Source: a virus. Taken from it: 64,000 nucleotides of DNA. The position numbers and the translations under genes were made by a program. The stretch is from the IMG/VR virus record IMGVR_UViG_3300042922_000295, positions 1 to 64,000 of that record; one strand, given 5' to 3'. The notes under the pieces are model-generated. The model did no database searches. It was not told where the DNA came from and worked only from the letters and a program-made list of their open reading frames with translations. Every line of letters begins with the position of its first letter. Position 1 is the stretch's first letter. Of this stretch, positions 52,288 to 62,422 are shown in pieces.

Positions 52288-54902
52288 TACCCGACCTCCT
52301 CGTAAGGAATGGTGATGTCACCCATCTCGGAGGTGCCGGTCCCCGGGAGGGGCGACCAGCCGATGTTCCCGAGGGCGACCTCGAACAGGCGACCGAACGG
52401 CGTCCGGTAGTAGTACGACTCCTGCGAGTTGCGCATCGCCTCGATGGCGAGACGGAACCGGTTCGGCCGCTCCGTCCCACGCGCCTGGCAGACGATCGAT
52501 CCGGTGTACCCGAGTCGGTCACCGTAGTCACGGTGGCGCCCTCGACCGATGATGGTAGACGTCTCGGACTCGTACTCCAGGGTGCTGTCATCGCTGATGA
52601 CGTTCTGGAGGCGAACGCTAAGCTGGGGGTTGTCCGGGTCGATCAGCCAGTAGTGCGTGAGGTCGATGAAGTAGACGCGGTTCTCGACCTGCTCGTCACC
52701 GCTGGGGTCATCTGCAGGGACATAGTAGCCGACCGGGCTCTCCAGGAGGATGCCGGAACGGCTCGCCGCCTGGGTAACCGAGTAGGCGTAGTTGCTCCCG
52801 GCGCTGACCATGTAGTCGCGGAACTCGCGGGTGTTCTGGTTCGTGACCTCGCCGATCAGCTTCCACGTGGTGTCGGGCAGGTTACGTCGGTAGACCTTCC
52901 ATGCTGCGAAGAGCGGGTCGGGAGCCGCATCCACCCAGGTGACACTGACGTAGCCGTTCTCGTCCACCTGATCCACGTTGACACTGTAGGACAAGATGTC
53001 CGGGGCGATGTACTCCGTCTCGAACGCTCCGGTAGCCACGCCCGTGAGGCCAAGCGAGTCGGTAGCCTCGATACGGAAGTGGTAACTACGAGCGTTGATG
53101 AGGACGACGACCTGGGGCGTGACCTGGGTGGCCTGCCCGACCACCGCATCGGTCCAGATGAGCTCGTTGTTGGCGTCGTCGAACACCTCGATGACAGCCA
53201 GAGCCTGCGTGCCACCGGACGGGGCGGTGAACTCCCACGAGAACGTCGGCGCGCCGTTGTCGACCGGCAGGGACGGGGCGGGCGTGATGACCGTCACGAC
53301 AGGCGGGTCGGCCAGCGTGAACAGTCCCCAGCCGGTCCAGCCGGACTCGGTGTCGCCCTTGTCCCAGACCTTCACGCGCCAGCGCAGGACGTCGTTCTTC
53401 TTGTCCTCCGGGATGGCGACCGACCGCGAGACCGTCGGGTTGGAGGCACTCGACACGAGTGCGACCTTGCCGCTGTCGTAGACCACGTCGCCGGAGAGGT
53501 TGTCCTCGATGACGAGCTGGTAGGCAGACTGCACGTCGTTCGGGTTGGCCGCGTCCGTGAAGCGCCACTGGAACACCGTCTGCGCCTCGTACCGAACCGT
53601 GCTCCCTGTGACGGGAGACTGGAGAGAGACGGACGGCTGGTGTGCCTGGGTGATCTTGAGCGTGGTCGACCAGGGAGTGATGTAGCCCGTGTTGAGGTTC
53701 GTGACCTTCGACCGCATGTACCAGTCGCCGGACTTCAGGTACACCGCCGTCTTGGTGAAGCGGTACAGGCTGTTCGAGGCGACCGCAGCAGGGGTCAGCG
53801 TCTCGGTGGTAACTCCCGTGGCAAAGGTGGAGTCCTGCGACACCTCGACCGTAATGAGGCTCTTCGTGGCGATGATGCCGAGTGCCTTGATCGTGACGTC
53901 GAGGATGCCGTTGCTGACGGTCGCGTTGTTCGCGGGGGACGAGAACTCCGGGGTGCCAGCGAGTGTGGTGAACGCCTGTGCAGCAGACCACGGGCCAGGG
54001 CCGACACCGTTGGTGGCGCGGACGCGAGCCCAGTATGGCGTGCCAGGCGTGAGGTCCGTCAGCTCGGCAGGCGTGGTTCCGTCATCGAAGTTCTTGACGC
54101 CTGCCGTGAAGCCGCTGTTCGTGGCATACTGGATGTTGAACGTCTTGAGCGCCGACCCGCCGGTGCTGGCAGGGTTCACGAAGTTCAGCCGAGCGGACGT
54201 CTGCTCGACGTTCGAGATGGACACGCTCTGCGGCACGGTGGGGATCGTGGCGCCCGTAGTGAAGGAGATCGTGCCGGACCAGGCACCCCATCCTACGCCG
54301 TTACGTGCCCGCGTACGGGCGTAGTAGGTGGTTGCCGCAGCCAGACCCGTGACGGTCCCCGAACCACCGCCCCACGTGAGATGCGGCGAGGCGAAGTTCG
54401 AGTTGTTGTCGACCTGGCTCTGGTACTCCTGGATGCCCGAGCCGCGCCCGTCCGCAGCGCTGACGGTGATGCGAGCGCTGTTGTTCGTGACCGACCCGGC
54501 CGAGATGCCAGGCTGCGTCGGGACGTTCGCAGGGCGCGCCGGAACCTGCCACGACCGGGACACGCTCGGCGCGCCGCCGAGGTAGGAGCCGCTGATCGAG
54601 GCGTTGAATCCCCACACCGGACCTGGCGAGTAGTTCAGCCCAGCGACGACGTGGCGAGTCGAGATGAACTTCGTCTGCGGCTGACCAGGAACGTTCGGGG
54701 TGTTCATGTAGAACGCCCACGACCCACTTCCCCACGAGTCGGCGAAGTGGTACGTCTGGTTGTCCGCGAAGCCCCAGCCGTCCGAGCCGACATAGTAGTC
54801 AGCGTAGACGTTGATGGCAGTCGTGTTCGTGTTGTACGAGTCGTGTCGGATGTCGATACCGACTCGCTCGTGCTGCGAATAGCCGCCCCAGACGATAGCC
54901 AT
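52287..54902 (-). CDS. minor tail protein with fibronectin type III repeats
   Basis: 871 residues. A jelly-roll-like head (residues 1-120) precedes at least two clear FN3 modules with the usual landmarks: SARITVSAADG...GLAAATTYYARTRARN and SARLNFVNPAS...DLTPGTPYWARVRATN. Two or three more divergent Ig-like modules follow, then a C-terminal phage domain (QNVISDDSTLEYESETSTII...YRTPFGRLFEVALG). FN3 domains of phage tails are thought to bind cell-surface polysaccharide. Shares single-base overlaps with both neighbours. Confidence 0.82.
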   Translation of the reverse strand: MAIVWGGYSQHERVGIDIRHDSYNTNTTAINVYADYYVGSDGWGFADNQTYHFADSWGSGSWAFYMNTPNVPGQPQTKFISTRHVVAGLNYSPGPVWGFNASISGSYLGGAPSVSRSWQVPARPANVPTQPGISAGSVTNNSARITVSAADGRGSGIQEYQSQVDNNSNFASPHLTWGGGSGTVTGLAAATTYYARTRARNGVGWGAWSGTISFTTGATIPTVPQSVSISNVEQTSARLNFVNPASTGGSALKTFNIQYATNSGFTAGVKNFDDGTTPAELTDLTPGTPYWARVRATNGVGPGPWSAAQAFTTLAGTPEFSSPANNATVSNGILDVTIKALGIIATKSLITVEVSQDSTFATGVTTETLTPAAVASNSLYRFTKTAVYLKSGDWYMRSKVTNLNTGYITPWSTTLKITQAHQPSVSLQSPVTGSTVRYEAQTVFQWRFTDAANPNDVQSAYQLVIEDNLSGDVVYDSGKVALVSSASNPTVSRSVAIPEDKKNDVLRWRVKVWDKGDTESGWTGWGLFTLADPPVVTVITPAPSLPVDNGAPTFSWEFTAPSGGTQALAVIEVFDDANNELIWTDAVVGQATQVTPQVVVLINARSYHFRIEATDSLGLTGVATGAFETEYIAPDILSYSVNVDQVDENGYVSVTWVDAAPDPLFAAWKVYRRNLPDTTWKLIGEVTNQNTREFRDYMVSAGSNYAYSVTQAASRSGILLESPVGYYVPADDPSGDEQVENRVYFIDLTHYWLIDPDNPQLSVRLQNVISDDSTLEYESETSTIIGRGRHRDYGDRLGYTGSIVCQARGTERPNRFRLAIEAMRNSQESYYYRTPFGRLFEVALGNIGWSPLPGTGTSEMGDITIPYEEVG

Positions 54903-57900
54903 TACTTACCCGCCAGGTCTTCGAGGTTACGGATGAACTTCTCGGCGTCGTTCTCGTCCTTGATGTTCGGGAACGACAGGTCGCCGTGGAAGTGGAAGGT
55001 TCGGTTGTCGTTGTACGTCTGGCTCTGCACTCCGGACTCCGCCTTCTCCAGGCGGGCCATGATGCGGTCGAGACGGCCAGACAGGCTCTGGATGCTGTTG
55101 TTGCCCTGGAACATCGTCTGCCAGTTGCGGGGCAGCGGGATGACAGCCTCGTCTCGACCGGCTTCGCCGATGGTCGCGAGCGTACCACCGCGCCGTGCGC
55201 CGACGATACCGCCGTCTGCAAGCGGCACACCCTTGCTAGCCATCCACGGAACAGGGTTCGTGGCGACCCCGCCCTGCTTCACGATGAAGTGAAGGTGGGA
55301 ACCAGTCGATGCACCTGTGCTACCCATGCGGGCGATGAGCTCGCCCGGGGTGACCTGACGCGGCCCTCCGACGTAGCCGGAGAGGTGGCCGTACCACGTC
55401 TGCAGACCGGCGCCGTGGTCGACCTTCGCGTACTGACCCAGACCGCCGTTCATGCTGTGGTAGGTCACCCGACCACCGGCAGCGGCGAAGATCGAGGAGC
55501 CCATCGGACCGGCAAGGTCGACGCCGTCGTGCAGGCGACGCTGACCGGTGATCGGGTGCGTACGCATACCGAACGGCGAGGACATTCGGTAGCCCGTTGC
55601 AGGCTTGCGCCACGGACCAGACCCGCCAACCTCGGTCGCAGCCTTGCGGTACGCCTCGTCCGTTCCGGTGACCCACTCCCAGACCTGATTGAGCCCGGCC
55701 TGTGCGTACTTCTTGCCGAACTGCCAGGTCATACCGTCGATCTGCGTCTGTGCAAGCTGGCGGATCGGCTCGAAGATGACGGACGCCGCGCCCTGTGCAA
55801 CATCCTTGAGCCAGTCGACACCCTGGCCCGCGAGGTCCGCACCCTTGCCGATGAACGCCTTGACATCCTCCCAGCCGCCCATCCCGAGGCCGGTGTCGTC
55901 CGTCCCGGCGCCGATGCGCTTGCCGAGCTCCTCGTAGAGTGCGCTGGCACGGCGGCGGTGAGTCGGGTCGGTCGGGATGACGAACTCGGGGTGGTTCGCC
56001 TTTCCCTCACCGACGATGGCGCGAGCGCCGTTCGTCTCGAATCCGCCACCAACACGACGCGTCGGGATGGCACCACCCTTAGCCAGCAGGGGGATGGTGC
56101 TGATGTTCCAGTCGAGACCGGGCAGGATGTCCGCGACCTTGTTCAGGCCATCGATCAGCTTGTTGACGAACTTGATGCCGCTGTTGATGCCAGTCTTGAT
56201 GAAGGTCGTGATGTTGTCGAAGATGCCGCCGATCTTGTCCTTGACCCAGGTGAACGCACCAAGCATGTTGTCGCGCAGCGTGTTGAAGGCTGTCGTGGCA
56301 GCGTCCTTGAGGAGGTTGACCTTCTCCATGACGCTGTTGCGAATCTGCTGGAACTTCTCCACGACCTTGTCCCAGATCATCTTCGCGACTGCGATCAGGG
56401 TGTCCTTGAAGTTGTTCCACTTGGTGATGGCACCGGTCACGAGGTCTGCGATCCACTGCAGAACCTTCGCCCGCATGTCCAGAATCCAGCCGACGACCTC
56501 GTAGGCGATCATCTTGGCGAAGTTGACGATGTTGTTGTACCAGCCCTGGACGGTGGTGACGACTGCAACCACCATGTTCTTGATCCAGGTGGTCACCCGG
56601 TTGTACAGGTCCACGAACCAGTCCACGACACCATTGACGAGGCCAGACACGAAGTCGATGACCGTGTCCCACAGGTTCTTGAACCAGTCGATGATCGCCA
56701 GGACCATGTCCGGGATGATCGAGTGGCCGACCAGAACGTCCCAAAGCCAGGTGAAGAACTCGACGATGCCTTCGACCAGGCCGGAAACCAGGCCGTAGAC
56801 GATGTCCCAGGCGGTGGTGAAGATCGACACGATGGTGGACCAGATCGCACCGAAGATCTCGGTGATGCCCGTCCAGGCCCGCGACCAATCGCCCGTGAAC
56901 ACGCCGACGATGAAGTTCACCAGGCCTCGGATAACCTGGATGACGTTCCCGATGAGGTCACCGATGAAGCTGATGACAGGCTCGACGATGTTGCCGATCA
57001 TCGAGAACGCGGTCGAGAAGGCTGCGACGAGCGTTCCGCCGATGAAGCCCACGAGCGGCTTGAGGATGTAGTCCCAGAGCCACTTGAGGACGCCGCCGAT
57101 GTTGCCCAGCGCCTCCTTGACCGGACCCATCATCGGGCCGAACTTGGCGAGCTGGGTCTTGATCTCCTCGACGGCCGGGCCGACCGCCGCGACGAGGTTG
57201 TCCCAGATCTCCTTGAGCTGAGGGCCGAACAGGTCCCAGAGCTGGCTGGCGCCGCTACTAATGCCTTCCCACAGACCCTTGAACCAGTCGCCCACCGCTG
57301 CGAACTTGTCGGTGAACCCGCTGAAGTCGATTCCGCTGAACGCGTCCTTGAGGCCGCCGACGAGACCGTTCCAGGCGGGGACGATGGTCGTGTTCCACCA
57401 GTTGACGACCTTGTCCCACATGTTCTGGAGGCCGGTCAGCGGGTTGATCGACGCGAGCGACGCCGCGAGATCTTCCTCAAGCTGCTTGGTGAACTCGTCG
57501 ATCATCCCGGACTGGTCGCCGAACCCGCCTTCGCGGGCGATCGAATCCATTCCTCCAACGTCGGGGAACTCTCCACCCGCCGCGTTCATAAAGTTTTCGG
57601 CTCCGGGCGACAGGGACCCCGCTCCGCCCGCGCCGCCGCCCGCCGCCGCGTCCCGGGCCTGCTTCGCCGCCGACGCCGCGCTCGCGACGTCGTTCAGTGC
57701 GGCCTCGATCTCCCGGATAGCATCGGCGGTGAGCTGGTACTCGTCCTTCAGGGTCTGGAGGCTCGCGTACTCCTGATCGTACGCAGCCTGCACCGCGTTC
57801 TTCGCTGCGGTGAGCTGGTCAACAGAAGCGGACTGCGCGTCGTACGAGGCCTGGGCGGCGTCGAGCTGAGGCTGCAGCGCCGTCATCGCGGCCTGCTCGC

Positions 57901-60900
57901 GCTGGATGCCAGCGATGATCTCGGCGAACGTAAGCTCCTTGGACGCGTTCGCCGCCTGCTGAATCTGACGCTCCAGCCCGTCGAACTGCAGGCTGTTCTC
58001 CAGGTCGAGCCGGGTGCCCTGTCGCTGCAGGTCGGCAAGCTGCTTCTGCAGGTCGCTGATCCCGTTGCCCTGGCCCATGCTCTGACCCATGGCGTCATAC
58101 GCGGCCTGCATGGCATCGATCTGCGAGTTGATCGGACCGAGCACGTCCGACCCAGCACCTGCAGCGCGGAGGTCGTTAGACTCTCCGCGCAGCTTTTCGA
58201 TGTCGCCCTGCAGGGAGGCCATCTTGCCACTGATGTCCTCGACGGCGCCGCCAGCGTCCTCCAGGTCCATGATGGCGAGCTGGAGTCGCTTCTGCTCCAT
58301 GGTGTTCGCGAAGATCGCGTCGTCCATGGCCTGCATGCCGACGATGCCTGTGTTCGAGTAGTTCGCGATGGCATCGGCGTGAGCCTGGTACTGGTTCTGC
58401 AGCTTCTGCAGCTTGTCAGCCGCCGCGTCGAGCTTGTTCTGCTGCAGGTCGAGAGCGGTGTTCGCCGCGTCGAGCTTCTTCTTCCACGAGTCGACGACGT
58501 TCTGCTGGCGGGTGACCAGAACCTGCTGCTCGGCCAGGAGGGTGTTGAGAACCTTGAGGTCCCCGACCAGGGCGTTGAAGTTGCCGAGGTTCCCCGGCAT
58601 CATGTCCTTGACCTTGCCCCGCTGGTCCGACCACTCGTCGAAGTTCATCGAGGCTGCCATCTTCTTGAACTTGGCGAGGTCTGTAGCAGCCTTGCCGAAG
58701 ATGGCGCCGACGTTGCCGACGCTCTGGAACTGGCGCTTGATGGCTGCCATGCCCCAGGTGACCGTCTCCACGAGGGACGGGGAGTGGTGGGCAAACGGGT
58801 TGATATACGAGAACCACTCGTAGATCGCGAGTGCCGCCTGCTTGATGATGTTCACCACGGCGATCATCGACTTCTGGATACCCTCGGGCAGCTTGTAGAA
58901 CAGCCGCACGATCCCGTCGATGAGCCCCTGGAAGAACTTCCCGAGTGGCTCGAAGCCCTTGGCGATGCCCTCCGCGTTGCGCGACAGCCCCTGTCCGAGC
59001 TGGCTGAAGAAGTCCTTGATGTCGTTCCAGAAGATCGACAGCAGCGTGACAATCGCAGTGATGGCGATACCCCAGGGGCCGGTGAGCAGGCCGATGAGGC
59101 GAGGTCCCCACGTCTTGATGAACGCGAGGATCGCAGGCCAGAGTCCCTTGAAGAATGCGAGGACCGCCGCGCCACCCACCTTGAAGGCGACGAGGATCAT
59201 CGGGAACAGCTTGCCCCAGAGCGTCGCGATGGCAAGCATGGCGGTCCGAGACAGGGCGACGAGGGCGGCGTAGCCCTTCGCCATCACCGTCTGCATAGCC
59301 CACATGGCCTGCGCCATGAGGAGGCCGAGCCGCGCAGCCATTGGAGCGAACACTGCCGTGACGGCGGTCCACATCGCCACGAAGGCGCGCTGGACTCCAG
59401 CGATGCCAGCCCAGACAGCACCGGACAGGCCTGCCATGACCGAAGCCATGGTGCCCATCATCATCGGCACGCCCTTGGTGAACATCGCCGTCATGAGAAT
59501 GACGCCGCGCATCATGAGCAGGTTAATGCCTGCCCATCCCCGCTTGATGATGCCAGGGATCGTGGTGAACAGGAGCATCTGGAAGGCGAAGTTAACCCGC
59601 CCCAGCGCACCGAACACAGCCGGGCCGAGCAGTGCGGCCCTGGTGTACATAAAGGTGGTGATCTTGGCCCAGCCCGTGGAGATTGCGGCGCCCATGGCAG
59701 CGAACATCGAGGCGATTCCCGCCGTGATTCCGCCTGCCGCCGCGAAGGTCTTGACCGACCACAGGGCGATGATGCCCTTCACCCACAGAACCTTCATCGC
59801 CGCCCAACCGGCGGGGATCACCGTTCCAAGAACGGCGAACATCTTCGCGAAGCCAGCCGCTACGGCGATGCGCAGGGTAGCCATGTACGACTGGAACGAC
59901 GACATGCCCTTGACACTCGTCACTGCCGCTGCGCTCACGCCGAGCATGCCCTGGACGAGCCGCGACAGCCCGCCGAACAGCGCCCCGACTCCGGTCGCCG
60001 CCGCCGTGAACGGGAGGGCCAGGAACGAGCCCATGACGCGCACGGCAGGCAGCATACCCCCGGCGAACCAGTGGACGGCCTTTGCGAGCTGACCGAACAG
60101 GACTGCCGTTGCGCCGACGTACCGACCGATGGGGCCAATGAGGGCGAGGAACACTGCCCCGATGACGACGGCCTTCTGAATCCACGGCTCCAGCTCGCTG
60201 AACGACTTGGCGAGTTCCGCGACTTCCTTGGCAGCCCAGACGATCCACGGGATGAGCGGCTGGATGACGTCAGCCAGCGCGTTCTGCAGGATGACCCACA
60301 TCTGCTGCAGCTTGTGCGGCGACGAGTCGAGGACCGCGTTGAGCTCCTTGACCTTCTGGTTGTAGGTCTCGGTAGCACTCGCGGTGTGCTCCAGCGCTCG
60401 GTTGTAGTAGCCGAGCGGGTTGATGATGTCTCGCATGAGAACGTCGAAGCGGTTGATCTGCCAGCGTCCAGCGACCGATGCCGACACCTGCGCCTTCTGT
60501 GCGTCGCTGAGCTGGTCGAACGCCTCCGCCATCTTCTCCAGGCGCTGCGCACCGTTCAGGGACTGCCACCCCATGTCCTGGGTGTTCATCCCCATCATAC
60601 CCATGATCTCGGCAGCCTCCTTGGTAGGCGCCAGGAGACGGGAGAGGATGGTCTTGAGTGCGTTACCGGCATTCGCGGCCGACCCGGACGCCGGGACGAG
60701 CGCGGCGGTCAGGGCTGCGAGGTGCTGGACGTCGACACCGGCCGAGCGGGCCGAACCGGCAGCACGAGCGAAGGTCTGGATCAGACCCTCCATCGTGACA
60801 CCGGTCTCGTTCTCAACCATGTTGAGGGTGTCGATGGTCTTGGAGAGTTCCTGGGTACTCAGACCATACTGAGCCTGGATCGCGATGAGTGCCTCGGTGG

Positions 60901-61408
60901 CGGCAGCCGCCTCCATCTCACCGAGGACCATGGCCTCCAGTGTGAGCTTGACACCCCGGGCGAGCGCGATGCCGGATGCACCGGCTGCAGCCCAGTCTCC
61001 AGCGATCTCGATGACCTGCTGCTGGTGGACGCCGAAGCGGTCCGACAGGGCTCGAAAGGCTCCTTCGAGAGCCTTGAGCTCGTTGGTCATCACCTGCGCG
61101 GAAAGCCTACTATCTCCGTAGACCTTGTTCACGCGCACCATCGCCGCCTCGTTTTCGAGGGCGAACTTCGTTGCCGCCGCACCTGCGATGGCGAGGGGGA
61201 TGGTGAAGTTGTACGTGAGCTGTCGTCCGGCCCACTGCACCTGCGAGCCCCACTTGGTCAGGTTACTCCCAGCACCGACCTTGGTCTGGGCGCCCTGAGC
61301 GCGCTCAAGCTGCTGCTGCAGACTCGCAACTTCGCGGCGCAGGCTCTGGACCTCCTTCTGAGCCTGCGCGGCCTGAATGCGAATCTGGATCGCCATGAAG
61401 GCGTTCAT
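54902..61408 (-). CDS. tape measure protein with M23 peptidase domain
   Basis: 2168 residues. The N-terminal helical region (AAQAQKEVQSLRREVASLQQ) and the TMP-type domain (NELKALEGAFRALSDRFGVH) precede many hydrophobic helices, a long coiled coil near 1100-1290, and Trp-rich repeats. Close to the C-terminus there is a LytM/M23 zinc peptidase: SSPFGMRTHPITGQRRLHDG-VDLAG, HGAGLQTWYGHLSG, GSHLHFIV. By the 0.15 nm per residue rule the tail would be about 325 nm. The peptidase should help penetrate peptidoglycan during DNA entry. Confidence 0.93.
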   Translation of the reverse strand: MNAFMAIQIRIQAAQAQKEVQSLRREVASLQQQLERAQGAQTKVGAGSNLTKWGSQVQWAGRQLTYNFTIPLAIAGAAATKFALENEAAMVRVNKVYGDSRLSAQVMTNELKALEGAFRALSDRFGVHQQQVIEIAGDWAAAGASGIALARGVKLTLEAMVLGEMEAAAATEALIAIQAQYGLSTQELSKTIDTLNMVENETGVTMEGLIQTFARAAGSARSAGVDVQHLAALTAALVPASGSAANAGNALKTILSRLLAPTKEAAEIMGMMGMNTQDMGWQSLNGAQRLEKMAEAFDQLSDAQKAQVSASVAGRWQINRFDVLMRDIINPLGYYNRALEHTASATETYNQKVKELNAVLDSSPHKLQQMWVILQNALADVIQPLIPWIVWAAKEVAELAKSFSELEPWIQKAVVIGAVFLALIGPIGRYVGATAVLFGQLAKAVHWFAGGMLPAVRVMGSFLALPFTAAATGVGALFGGLSRLVQGMLGVSAAAVTSVKGMSSFQSYMATLRIAVAAGFAKMFAVLGTVIPAGWAAMKVLWVKGIIALWSVKTFAAAGGITAGIASMFAAMGAAISTGWAKITTFMYTRAALLGPAVFGALGRVNFAFQMLLFTTIPGIIKRGWAGINLLMMRGVILMTAMFTKGVPMMMGTMASVMAGLSGAVWAGIAGVQRAFVAMWTAVTAVFAPMAARLGLLMAQAMWAMQTVMAKGYAALVALSRTAMLAIATLWGKLFPMILVAFKVGGAAVLAFFKGLWPAILAFIKTWGPRLIGLLTGPWGIAITAIVTLLSIFWNDIKDFFSQLGQGLSRNAEGIAKGFEPLGKFFQGLIDGIVRLFYKLPEGIQKSMIAVVNIIKQAALAIYEWFSYINPFAHHSPSLVETVTWGMAAIKRQFQSVGNVGAIFGKAATDLAKFKKMAASMNFDEWSDQRGKVKDMMPGNLGNFNALVGDLKVLNTLLAEQQVLVTRQQNVVDSWKKKLDAANTALDLQQNKLDAAADKLQKLQNQYQAHADAIANYSNTGIVGMQAMDDAIFANTMEQKRLQLAIMDLEDAGGAVEDISGKMASLQGDIEKLRGESNDLRAAGAGSDVLGPINSQIDAMQAAYDAMGQSMGQGNGISDLQKQLADLQRQGTRLDLENSLQFDGLERQIQQAANASKELTFAEIIAGIQREQAAMTALQPQLDAAQASYDAQSASVDQLTAAKNAVQAAYDQEYASLQTLKDEYQLTADAIREIEAALNDVASAASAAKQARDAAAGGGAGGAGSLSPGAENFMNAAGGEFPDVGGMDSIAREGGFGDQSGMIDEFTKQLEEDLAASLASINPLTGLQNMWDKVVNWWNTTIVPAWNGLVGGLKDAFSGIDFSGFTDKFAAVGDWFKGLWEGISSGASQLWDLFGPQLKEIWDNLVAAVGPAVEEIKTQLAKFGPMMGPVKEALGNIGGVLKWLWDYILKPLVGFIGGTLVAAFSTAFSMIGNIVEPVISFIGDLIGNVIQVIRGLVNFIVGVFTGDWSRAWTGITEIFGAIWSTIVSIFTTAWDIVYGLVSGLVEGIVEFFTWLWDVLVGHSIIPDMVLAIIDWFKNLWDTVIDFVSGLVNGVVDWFVDLYNRVTTWIKNMVVAVVTTVQGWYNNIVNFAKMIAYEVVGWILDMRAKVLQWIADLVTGAITKWNNFKDTLIAVAKMIWDKVVEKFQQIRNSVMEKVNLLKDAATTAFNTLRDNMLGAFTWVKDKIGGIFDNITTFIKTGINSGIKFVNKLIDGLNKVADILPGLDWNISTIPLLAKGGAIPTRRVGGGFETNGARAIVGEGKANHPEFVIPTDPTHRRRASALYEELGKRIGAGTDDTGLGMGGWEDVKAFIGKGADLAGQGVDWLKDVAQGAASVIFEPIRQLAQTQIDGMTWQFGKKYAQAGLNQVWEWVTGTDEAYRKAATEVGGSGPWRKPATGYRMSSPFGMRTHPITGQRRLHDGVDLAGPMGSSIFAAAGGRVTYHSMNGGLGQYAKVDHGAGLQTWYGHLSGYVGGPRQVTPGELIARMGSTGASTGSHLHFIVKQGGVATNPVPWMASKGVPLADGGIVGARRGGTLATIGEAGRDEAVIPLPRNWQTMFQGNNSIQSLSGRLDRIMARLEKAESGVQSQTYNDNRTFHFHGDLSFPNIKDENDAEKFIRNLEDLAGK

Positions 61409-61474
61409 GTGGACCCACGATCTTGTTCGATCTATATGGGCCTCAAGTGCCCGACGACTCGCGAAGCATACAGG

Positions 61475-61509
61475 TAGGGCCGGTCCCGCGTCTAGCGGGA
61501 CCGGCCCTA
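61475..61509. terminator. perfect hairpin between chaperone and tape measure genes
   Basis: 15-bp stem TAGGGCCGGTCCCGC (61475-61489) / GCGGGACCGGCCCTA (61495-61509), 5-nt loop, no U tract. It may attenuate tape measure transcription. Confidence 0.8.
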
Positions 61510-61516
61510 GGCTTTG

Positions 61517-61807
61517 CTATCGGCGGCGTCCGCCAGCAACTCGACCTGCTCCCTTGCCGCTCGATTGCTTTTTGCGATCGAGCTCTCGCTTCCGCTCTTG
61601 CTCGGCTTCGTGCTCGCCGCGCTTAGCGAAGATGTAGCGAAAGTCTTCCAGGAGCTTCGGGTGTTGATCGTACAGCCCACCCTCCACCGGGAGGTGGTTC
61701 CACTTCATCGACTCGCACAGTGCGAACAGGCGGATCGACTCGGCAGGGTTCGGTACGGACTCACCCTTGATGAACAGGTCTACTTGCTGGTGGAAGAGCC
61801 TTCCCCC
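61517..61807 (-). CDS. tail assembly chaperone, frameshift extension
   Basis: In the -1 frame relative to the gene at 61780-62319, an open frame continues LFHQQVDLFIKGESVPNPAE, SIRLFALCESMKWNHLPVEG, GLYDQHPKLLEDFRYIFAKR and ends in a basic tail at 61517. It has no good start of its own. The candidate slip site is G-GGG-GAA (61807-61801 on the minus strand), just before the first product's stop. This is the conserved G/GT arrangement of siphovirus tail genes; the extension would recruit tape measure protein. Confidence 0.82.
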   Translation of the reverse strand, partial: GGRLFHQQVDLFIKGESVPNPAESIRLFALCESMKWNHLPVEGGLYDQHPKLLEDFRYIFAKRGEHEAEQERKRELDRKKQSSGKGAGRVAGGRRR

Positions 61808-62319
61808 GCCTCGCGCTCCTCGGCCTCCTTGATGAGCTTGTCGAGCTCGTCACGCTGCTCGTACAGCTCCTTGGCCGACAGCTCCGCCGTGAGCCAGGGG
61901 TTGGCCTTGCGGATCGCGACCTCGATCTTCTCGATGATCGCGGGGTTGGCGTCGCGCAGGAACTCGCGACGCGTCTGCGCGTTGAAGGGGACGTCCTCCA
62001 GGGGGCCGTCCGCGCTGCGGCGGCGCTTGAGGTTCCAGCCGACGAGGCTCGTCTCGATGAGCGCGTGGCGCTCCGAGGCCGGGTCCATCCGGGTGCGGGC
62101 GTCGCCGCCGCGCTGGATGACGAGGTCGCGCTGGGTGTCGCGCTGGAAGCGCGCCTTCTGGCCCTCGTTCATGATGGCGTACTCGACGTACGACACCTTG
62201 TCGGGGAAGAGGAAGCGCTCGGTGCCGCCGAAGCCGAAGTAGTCCATCTGCGGCTGCTGGAACGAGTCCGGCGCGGCGTCGACGGGCTGGGGGGTGTACT
62301 GCGTGGAAGTCTCGGACAT
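61780..62319 (-). CDS. tail assembly chaperone, short form
   Basis: 179 residues from ATG 62319. Opens with an extended region (SETSTQYTPQPVDAAPDSFQ) and FGFGGTERFLFPDKVSYVEY, then a helical domain (RREFLRDANPAIIEKIEVAI; DELDKLIKEAEEREAGEG). Position directly before the tape measure gene and the -1 extension at its 3' end identify it as the first tail assembly chaperone. Confidence 0.82.
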   Translation of the reverse strand: MSETSTQYTPQPVDAAPDSFQQPQMDYFGFGGTERFLFPDKVSYVEYAIMNEGQKARFQRDTQRDLVIQRGGDARTRMDPASERHALIETSLVGWNLKRRRSADGPLEDVPFNAQTRREFLRDANPAIIEKIEVAIRKANPWLTAELSAKELYEQRDELDKLIKEAEEREAGEGSSTSK

Positions 62320-62374
62320 CCTTGTGACCCTCTCTGTGGTCTAGTGGGCATGCATGCAAGGGACATCATGCCAC

Positions 62375-62405
62375 AGCCCCGGGGCGCGGTACACACCCCG
62401 GGGCT
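62375..62405 (-). terminator. hairpin after phosphatase gene
   Basis: AGCCCCGGGG (62375-62384) / CCCCGGGGCT (62396-62405), 10 bp, 11-nt loop; lies 17 nt past the leftward stop at 62423. Confidence 0.75.
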
Positions 62406-62422
62406 ATCGGCATGACTCCGGC

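Noticed and set aside
50152-55292. Long rightward frames opposite the two minor tail protein genes.
   Set aside because: Antisense shadows: Arg/Asp/Val-rich sequences without motifs, opposite genes with FN3 and baseplate-type patterns.
54986-61477. Very long rightward open frame (over 2100 codons) opposite the tape measure gene.
   Set aside because: It mirrors the codons of the leftward gene in GC-rich DNA. The leftward frame has tape measure and M23 motifs, while this one is low-complexity with no domain or ribosome site.
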